The translations under genes and the position numbers were made by a program. A stretch of DNA of 64,000 nucleotides, from positions 36,196,964 through 36,260,963 of the forward strand of contig OW203761.1 of assembly GCA_934045905.1 (NCBI GenBank), written 5' to 3'. Source of the stretch: Leuctra nigra. Its lineage: Eukaryota > Arthropoda > Insecta > Plecoptera > Leuctridae. Every line of letters starts with the position of its first letter. Positions within the stretch are counted from its first letter, which is position 1. Below are positions 55,491-64,000 of the stretch, piece after piece. The notes under the pieces are model-generated. The model worked only from the letters and a program-made list of their open reading frames with translations. It had not been told where the DNA came from and did not search any database.

Positions 55491-58400
55491 AACCAAATGT
55501 ATGAACTATAAATTTAGTCGTGATTAATATAAGATTGCATATGCAGTTTTGAGAAGTGGGAGTTTGATCTCTATCGGACTAATAAATGTTGCTGGAGTCT
55601 GGAACACATTTTCTGAAGCCCAACACATGAATGAAGTTTCACACGTATGTCTACGTGTTTCCTAAAGACTTTCCGTTCTCTATCTATTAATCTATTGTCG
55701 ATTATCAAGTGTAATTAATAACATTTTTTTTTATATAGATACGTTTATGTTAACACATTGCTCTTGTTTTACTACCAAGACTTTCTCCATTGATTGTTTA
55801 GTTTCATTTACAACCATCCATCGGTCTTTTGTCTTTAAATAAGTGTTCTGTGCGAGTTTGATAATACAGATGCTAGTTGTTTTTTTAAGTCAACAATCAA
55901 GCATATCACTTTCATATGCCAGGTGACCTGTGTAGATCTAAGACAAGCCACACTTTGCTCGATTGAAAGTGGTAAACGTGTTTACCCGTAGCGCACAATT
56001 TGAAACTGTAAAACAAACATTAAAAAGATGAGCAAATTGTATGTTCTTAAACAAAAGTGTTGAATCACGTGTTGGCATAGCCTTCAAAGTTCAAATCCTA
56101 CCATATGTCTATTAAAAATAGTAATTTTTCTTCAAAACCAATATTCGTTCCTTATTTCAAGATTCCCGCCTCATAGCCTGACGTTTTTAGAAAATATAGT
56201 ACAACTGAACTCCACTCGTCAATGATTTACTTTTCATAAGGGTGGTCCGTGGTCGATTGGGTGTTTCGCGGATACCAATCGTCGAATCCGTCCATTGACG
56301 CTATAGGGTGTCTCCAATCACGGCCATCTGAATGTCGATCGATAAGTGCGCGATCAGCCATTCACCCACCTTCGTTTCAGGTCAGGTTTCAGTGTGCCGT
56401 GCTAAAGCAAGATGTCCTCCTGTATGTCTATTTATTTGATATTGATGACTGATGAGATATTTCACCAAGAACTGATAGATGCGTGCTTTACAATATAATC
56501 GCAAGAAACAACACTTTTTCTACATAAACATCATACACCTGGCTTAAACATTTGCTTAAAATTAACAAGTCATAGCTAAATAGATTTATTATGAAAACTG
56601 CAGTGTTGTAATATGAGACTAAGTAAGTACGGATCGGACCGTCTCAAATTATTGTGTAATTTGAATATTCAAAGCTTCAACCAAATCCAACCAACAATAC
56701 TAACGTCAGAAATGTAATTCACAACTCTTCGGCTTTGTTGAACGTGACAACAACATTATCATTTATCACGTTTGTCAAAATAACAAGTCTTGAATCGAAG
56801 CGTACTTTCGCACATAATTTAATATCCTTCCATGCACAGTCTTTGTCAAGCCTACCAAGTTGACGTCGTTTTCCATTCGTACGTTCTTAGATTTGTATAA
56901 TTATCCGAGAAAATGTTAAATCACGTACTTGTCGACGGGAGATTCGATTGTTGGGGGGCGTGACATTAAAATAATAATCAGCAAACTTTCAAACGAGTAT
57001 AAATGTGTATGAAAACACGCATTGGAAACATTGCGGGAACTGGGACAATTATACCGATTGTCATTCCGTCTGATTTAATCCATCAAACTCTCATGCACAG
57101 TTCATTCATCGAGTTGTAATCGTAGCAAATCAAAAATCGCTTTCGCCAAAGAATGTTTTACATCCAACGAGAGTGCCCTTTTGAATCAATCAATTGATGG
57201 GCGTCCACGTCGTCTTTAAACACCCCGGGAAATATATCGGCCATGGAGTGGAAATCGCGTGCATATTGTGTTTCCAGACGAGATAAATGAACGCCTATCT
57301 TCGCGAATAACGATTGATTTCTATCGATTAATCTCATTTGATCTGTAAAATCATTGTTATTATCGCCTCTCTTTTGTATCACACCTAATTAGGTACCAAT
57401 GTTATACTTAAAAAGATGGGAGTGAAATTAATTGAAAGAGAGAAAAGTGATTTCAGTTTCAATCAATTTGCATGTTTTGAGCGTAGTTAAACCGGAATAG
57501 TAAAATGAAGGTCAACGCAACTTATCGACAGAAACGAAATATCGTTATTAATTAGATAATCTATAAGCTACTTAGTGAACTCAGTTTTCGTGTGATTTGG
57601 TTCACACGAATCAAAGCTAAGATACGTCATTCTAAATGCATTCAAGAGAGTTTCTCGGATTCGTGATCCCGATAACATTTATAACTTCAATAACCTGTTT
57701 CTTAACATTAATAGTAATCAAATAGAGAAATGCATACATAGAGAATTTTTGAAAATTATGTGATTTACGTTCTGTGAAATTGAGTTAATAAAATATGGAC
57801 TATAAAACTTGAGATTTGCGTATCACCTGTAACTCAATGTTAAACATAAAACTAATTTAGCTCATGAAATAATTGGCTTTATAGAACCCTCATTAAAAAA
57901 AAATTCAGCATACCCCAATTATATTTCAAAAGTTTCTCATAAAATCGAGTCAAAAAAGTGGCCCAGCATTACACGCGATTGGTTGCATTCGGTTACGTAA
58001 GTTTTCATGCTGCTTCGTGCATTGAAATCACCGACGACGAGGAATGTCAAACCAGAGGTCGTCGGGACTTCAGCAAGATGACAAAGCTTTTCAATGGAGC
58101 CGAAAATTTGTCACGCGAGTCTTCCATAATAAACCCGAGATTCTCGCAGAGGTCGTTGCCTTATCGGCGGCCTCATTACAGCATATGTATAATTATTACA
58201 TCTTTACAGGCGCCAGCATTAGTTGTAGCGGGGGGACGCCGTTTGGGAAAGGCAATTCCTCGAACAAAACATACCAGAGACCAAGTACGAGAGTAGAAAA
58301 TCAGAGAAACAATGTAAATAAACAATTTCTTCTGCAATAATGATGCACCTTTGTGTCACGTAAACCCATTCGAAAAGACAATTCGAGCGGGGAATTTTCA

Positions 58401-61036
58401 ACGACTCTTTTCAAACGCGAGACATCCAATATCGTGCAGTGCAATTGCATGCATTCAATTGATAAATGATATTTAATAATTGGCTGCACTTTGCGAATAA
58501 TTTGCTATTTTCTATAACCGGCGTCGGTCGAATGGGTTCTAATTGGAGGCAAGCGGCTGTGACGCTCAAGGGGGGTGATGGGAGGAAAGTGGCTATAGAC
58601 GGAATATTGAATTCCTGTCAAAACCTACTTGGTTGATCCATTTCCATATAATTGAACGAATTAACGAGATCATATCTATAATGCACCACAATAGAATGGA
58701 CTTTCTTCCAAAAACTCCGCTTCTGAGTCACGAAACATCGGCGGAAAAGAGGACGGGTTTTCCGAGAGGACGATCGGAATATTGTTGGGAATTTCCATGG
58801 TTTGGTTTCCATCCTCAAAATTTCCCAAAAATATTCAGAGCCAATAATTAGTAAACTGATAACATGGGTGTATAATCCTATACTGATAACTCGTCCAGCT
58901 ATAAGCCCTTATAATGTTTTTAATTCAAAAGTAATTTGAGATGCTTATCTTATTTTATGTGGCAATGACTCTGATCTCTTCTCAGGGAATGTATTGATAA
59001 GAAACTCCTTGGTTTAGCATGATTAAATACTCCCAGATAATGTAACCTTCCGCACAGTGGAGCGGTCGCTCCACTCAGCCATGTCGAACGACGGTGCACA
59101 CACACTCGCACATACATTGTAAAATGTAATGTGCATAATTTTAATCTATGACATTTTCCAACGAAATACATTATCCAAATGTCGAAGCTACAAAAATAAG
59201 TTATTTTAAGAGATCATTAAGAAACTATGGAATGTTATTGACGTGGGAACTGAAAGGCTATACACTGTTGATTTATAATTAGGAACCTGGAGGCACCTTT
59301 TTACATGCTTATTACAGGAACTTGCCAAGTTACATGCCTCGAATAGTTATTGATCATTAGAAGACTCCAAGAAGCGCAGGATGCACTAACAACAATGCTC
59401 CCATAGAAATTGTTGCAATTCCAATCAATGCCGAGCAAACAATAGACGACAGAGTCAAGGTAAACATGAGAAAGCTACTTGGAATCGGGTGTATAAATGC
59501 AGACAAATTAATTATTGATTAATTATTATTTACCTGATTTAGTCCACTGGCAGCAATCTGGGCAGAGCGTTGACCAATCGGTGGCCAGGTCACTGTATGA
59601 TGCCATGTCGCACAGATATTCACACACAAACAAGTAGAATCCTTGACTCCCTTCGAACAACTTTGCTGAATTTCGAACAACCTATTGTTTTATTTTTGAC
59701 ATAAACCCCATGAGAAATATCAAGTCCATTTCACAACTAGTTTGAATAGCGGTCCCACTGTGACCGGCAATGCCTGGAAGACGGTATACGTTTTAATTCA
59801 CCGAAGAAAAACGCACGTAGTACTACACTTGTAATTAATTAGAAACGGATTGATAGATTATCGATGATAGCACGCTGTGAGTCGATAATCGATTGTGTCC
59901 GCTGACTGATGTTGTCGACACTGTCCGACGAGTTGTGACTCGTGAAGCCGCGTGTAGACAAATGCAGCCAGCGCACCTTCCTCCGCTGAGGTACCAGAGG
60001 AAATAACCTGTCTGCTCGACTATGCGACCTCTTCTCTCTCTCTTTCCATCCATCTCTCCCTCTCCATCACACACTCACCTGGGTATATTTCACATGATAT
60101 AAGACTTTCTTTGCATAGTTTATTCTCGAGCCATTGGTCTGTAGGGATTTGTTTGTTATCAAGTATTTATTCAATGAGAATCTAATGACCTACAAGTTTA
60201 CTCATGTTGTTAGGAGAAAACATAGGAATCTAACTCATCGATAGGTATGATATAACTAGATTGAATAGTTGAGGAAGGTACCCACATGGATGGCATGTGA
60301 ATAGCACCACAGTTTTTTAATTGTTCGAAGAGAAAACATTTTTGTTTGTAGCTGCACAGTAAAACGTTATAATCGTAGTTCTGAACAACGCCATAGTAAT
60401 CAAATTAGAACACCTTTTGTCTCAAGAAATAGAGTGGAAATCCAATGAATACCTCTTATCTGAATGCAACAGAACCATCGACACGTCACAGTAGGTTATA
60501 TGCGGATCGAGAAAATAACTTCATTAAAAATAGAATTGCGTGTAGATATAATATACTGCACCGGCCTAATGAATTATTTATTTATTGATAAGATCATTTT
60601 GAACGTTCTTCATTGCAGATTTGTTGATACTTATGTTTTCATTTCCAAGATGTGAACTGCCTATACGTTCACTCATGCGTGACAGATGCAACAGGAAACC
60701 TTCATGAATAATAAATACACAAACAAATGTCCATTCAAATATTGAATATTGCAACGCCAGCGGTGCATGCACCATTTATTTGCACCAAAGTGGCAGGACA
60801 AATCAACCAAAAGTTGCAAGTGTGGAACTTGTGTGGAGCTAAATTTGAATAAAAGAAATATGAAAATTATGGTTTTTATTTTTCATGCCCATGTTAAAAA
60901 TTAAATACATGTTTTTTTTCCATTTCAATGTGCCAATTTAGTAATTGGTCAAGCTTGCCAAACTCGAAATATACAAATTTCATAATTATATGTAGAATAG
61001 GTACAAGTTTTGAGTGTTTATTAAAATTAATTACAG
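55491..61036. other. Intergenic stretch, no gene supported
   Basis: Short open frames (for example 57958-58340, 59835-60074) lack splice sites or recognisable motifs. A reverse-oriented relative of the GTGGAGCGACCGCTCCAC repeat is at about 59050-59115. CT-rich sequence is present at about 60031-60065. Confidence 0.4.
59050..59115 (-). repeat. Second copy of the GTGGAGCGACCGCTCCAC repeat
   Basis: On the minus strand: GTCGTTCGACATGGCTGAGT then GGAGCGACCGCTCCACTGTG. The order matches 23360-23396, including the GTGTGTGTGC-like lead-in. TGGCTGAGTGG resembles a pol III A box, so a tRNA-like origin is possible. Confidence 0.6.
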
Positions 61037-61142
61037 CGGACTAACGAGATTCATATTCGGGACCTGGGGACCGCTATAGAAGAGAAACTGGACGGCTGCT
61101 TCAAACCGTTAGGTCAAACTGTCCCCCAAAAAATGCTGATAG
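61037..61142 (+). other. Candidate orphan exon (phase 0 to 1)
   Basis: Acceptor AATTACAG and donor ATAG|GTAATT enclose an open frame reading RTNEIHIRDLGTAIEEKLDG then CFKPLGQTVPQKMLI. The composition looks coding, but I recognise no family, and its exit phase (1) does not match the next candidate's entry phase (2). It could be part of a gene continuing beyond the window, a pseudogene, or chance. Confidence 0.28.
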
Positions 61143-61333
61143 GTAATTATATCCTCTCATGATTTACTCCATTGTAATGCAACTTTGGGAGGTAGTTTTG
61201 AAATCCATGTTCTGGGAATGCTACTGAGAAAATTTAAGAAAAGAAAAACAAGTTTTATTTTCCATTTATTTCATGAGTATATATTATGACTTTGATATGA
61301 CGTAGCCGTCAGTTCATACATCGGTCCCCACAG

Positions 61334-61483
61334 ACTCATAAACTTGACAAAGGAGGCTAAGTATACCATTCGAATTACATATCGTCTACCAGCGATTAGA
61401 GTTCACGAAATGGAGGAACCGGGTCAAAAGCGAGCACTAATAGCCCTAAATCTAGCCATTGTCACCCAAGATACAAAACATCA
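61334..61483 (+). other. Candidate orphan exon (phase 2 to 2)
   Basis: Acceptor GTCCCCACAG and a strong donor CATCA|GTAAGTG bound a 150-nt open segment, LINLTKEAKYTIRITYRLPA then IRVHEMEEPGQKRALIALNL. The other two frames are closed. The family is not recognised. It could belong with 61037-61142 only if an exon is missing between them. Confidence 0.28.
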
Positions 61484-64000
61484 GTAAGTGAATACTTGCA
61501 ATGGCCAAGCTCGTCTCTTCTTACAATTTGGCAAACAAAGTAAGAGATATCGTGCTATTTTTCAATTACGAATTCTTTCGATTGAATCTATTGAATTCTC
61601 CTAAATCTTCACGTAGGTCCTACTTGAAGGTCTCTACTTTCTACGTTTGTCTTCACTCTTCATGCAATAATTCAACCGAATGCCGCAATTTACTCTTCCA
61701 TCTTCATTATTGACTCGCTTTTTAAGTTCATCTACGTGAAATGCAAATAACCTTCTCAATAAGAATTCCTTTGCAAGTCTCGACGGTTTGCTCAACAATA
61801 AATAGTTCTTTTGAGTCGAGTTGAAAGGCAGGTATGATGTTTTGCTAAGTCCAAGTCATGAACTCTCAACAAGTACTGATAAGTTCTCTTCGACTCTTGC
61901 ATAACCGCTGTAGAGAAGTCAGGTTGGTATATGAAATGTAAGTGATTACGAAATCATAAATGTTAGTGAAATGTCTACATCACGATCACGAGAGGTAAAT
62001 TAAATGCATTTTGAAAAAAATACTATTCATTCACTCACTTACTCCCCTGCTGATGGGTTTGTTTCTCTTGATAAGTAAATCCAGCGTAACTGCTGATGTC
62101 GATGTGAAAGAGGACTCCATGGGACAAATTAACTTTGATTGTGATTGATGAATAATTTAGAAGCACAAAGAGCCATTGACATTTCGGTCGTGGTGAATTT
62201 TAAAAGGGAGCCGATGCTTGTGCAATTAAGGTATCAAATTGTAAAAAAGGTAAAAAAATGGGGCATCCTAATCAGTCACAAAATCTCTTCCAAATAACAA
62301 TATATTATCCACTTTACTTTCACATCTCAACACGTGACTATTTTAAATTTCCTTTCCGAGTACGCACTATAATAACAATCTAATAACAATGTTTCTCAAA
62401 CCTACTGTTAATGTTATGCACCTGAATCTAAAGGTGCTTGAAAGTGTCGAATATCGAATCTTTCCACTCCCATTTACATTATGTATCCCTCACCACAGAA
62501 TAAACGTGACAAATTTAATTAATTCTCGTAATCATTCACCAAAGTGAATATAATTATTTTATATAATATCTGCGGGTAAATGCAGTTCACAATTCGTTTT
62601 TATTGTGAGATGAAAACCAATACAAGATAGCTACTATTTTTTGTCTGGGTGTATTTATATGTCCATATCATCATAAAAATATTAGTATTATATAAATGAT
62701 GGTAAAAATTAGATAGATTATGTAATATAAATGTAATAATCGATCGTATCGATCGAGCATTATACCGGGCTGATCTTTATACTACGATTATATTCTTATA
62801 AATGGCTCTTGCTATGTCAGTGTTTTGTTTTGCTATCTGCCTGTATCGTTTCAACACATCAACTACCAAATCGATATGATTGCACATTATGCAATGGTAT
62901 GGTAGGCATCTTCATTTATTTGTTTATTTGTGCCATCATTTTAATTTGTACATTGGTAAATTTTAAGTATGGCAAGAGATCATTAGGTTTTTAGAGCTAA
63001 GTCCTCAGATTGGAAAAAGGAAAATGAACTGTGTATCCAAAATGTTAAAATTTCATTGGAACTAATATTTTGTCAGATTTTACAAATTATCAGCTAAATC
63101 TGTCAAGAACGACGTCAAGAGTTATGATATTGATGACATAATTTGAAATATATGTCAAATTTATTTTATCTAGAAATTAGCATTGATCACTTGCAAATCA
63201 TTTGGTTTGTCTTGCTAGCTGTTCCCAGGTCTAGAGAGCAGCAACTCTCACACATCATGCAATTTGCATGCAATGTAGATGCTGGATTGATGATTATCAA
63301 TGAATTAGTGTTCATTAGCTGTGCTTATATCAGTACAACAATTCTTTTCAAATCCCTTTCAGTTGATTGGAAGGAATGTGGGGCGATGGACCACGTTGTT
63401 ATAGTTTCCCAGGAATGTTCTCAAGGAAAACTCCTCTCAGGATCGTTACGTATGGTATGCCAAGAAGGAAATTGCGGTACTTATTTACGTTTTGTTTACG
63501 AGCTGTACCCCGACATACCAGAGATGTCACAAGAGCGTCAGGGCATGACCGTTGCGTTGTTCTGCTCATGAGCATACCTCGTACTATTTTAATTATCTTG
63601 TATGTTCTCTAGATAAGTACCTGTCTGTTTATCTTCATAACACGCTAACCTTTTGGTTAGGGAGCATTTAAATTGCCGCTTAGGAAAATGTTTTTCCGCT
63701 TCCAGCTATAACAACCCCAAAATTCTAACGGTCATAACCAGCGAAAACCATTTTCTGTTAAAATGATAAGATCCGGGTGATGTTACGTAATAGGGAAGTC
63801 CCCTTAGAATTATATTTCGAATAATATTTGTTTTATGAAAGTTGGGATGTTTAAAGTTGACACAGATATGTATGGTATTATTTTTGTTGTGAGATGAATA
63901 GTTTTCATGAAATTAATTTACAAAGATTGATACATTTCTTACAATTTTATAACAGGGACAATGACAATGACACCACAATTTTCTATATTGCCAATGCCTT
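61484..64000. other. Right-edge stretch, function unknown
   Basis: A 142-codon frame (63143-63571) overlaps an 81-codon frame in another phase (63367-63612). A splice-acceptor-like CCCTTTCAG ends at about 63361, but I recognise no protein in any frame. Otherwise AT-rich. Confidence 0.35.

Noticed and set aside
63143..63571. 142-codon frame near the right edge
   Set aside because: No recognised motif, overlaps another frame of similar quality, no clear donor; left as unknown.

Overview
The window is nuclear DNA of an arthropod, most likely an insect. It is AT-rich and intron-bearing, and it is crowded with small DNA transposons, tRNA-derived SINE heads and one large LINE. The insect call rests on the proteins (an SKAR/POLDIP3 homologue and a CDR2/centrocortin homologue), the short GT-AG exons and the hAT/MITE/SINE content. 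I cannot name the species; TACC/GTAGGTA-rich simple sequence and '...GCTCGCTTCGCTCGC...' repeats would fit a hemipteroid or a lepidopteran.

Three protein genes can be assembled exon by exon, with every splice phase agreeing. (1) Minus strand, 14562-26604: an 11-exon gene for an 889-residue protein with two BTB domains and a UBA-like C-terminus. I do not recognise it by name. (2) Plus strand, 26817-30865: a 5-exon gene for a 508-residue SKAR/POLDIP3 homologue (UAP56-binding motif, RGG patch, DAR motifs, RRM). Its start lies about 210 bp from the start of gene 1, so the two share a divergent promoter. (3) Minus strand, 32119-46911: a CDR2/centrocortin homologue with two alternative coding first exons (46842-46911 and 40989-41088). 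Both end in phase 1 and splice to the same second exon, giving 727- or 737-residue proteins. Genes 2 and 3 converge, with about 1.25 kb between their stops.

Layout: 1-450, ~69-bp minisatellite cut by the window edge; 450-5400, hairpin elements and paired SINE heads; 5400-14500, gene-poor; 14562-26604, gene 1 with introns full of repeats (a hAT element with a perfect 8-bp duplication, a 1.1-kb foldback element, and a ~1.25-kb array whose units carry CRE, ETS and YY1-like sites); 26605-31150, promoter and SKAR; 32119-47000, CDR2 and its introns; 51600-55490, a LINE with ORFs that look intact; 55500-64000, mostly unexplained, with two weak candidate exons near 61 kb.

Most worth following: (a) in the LINE, ORF1 and ORF2 lie in the same frame and are separated by a single UGA followed by CAA UUA, the classic readthrough context, and ORF2 has no ATG before its endonuclease motifs; (b) the CRE/ETS/YY1 array; (c) a hAT insertion whose target duplication copies a branch-point-like CTAAC just upstream of the last SKAR exon; (d) the paired alternative first exons of CDR2. 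No function has been tested; all calls are from reading the sequence.
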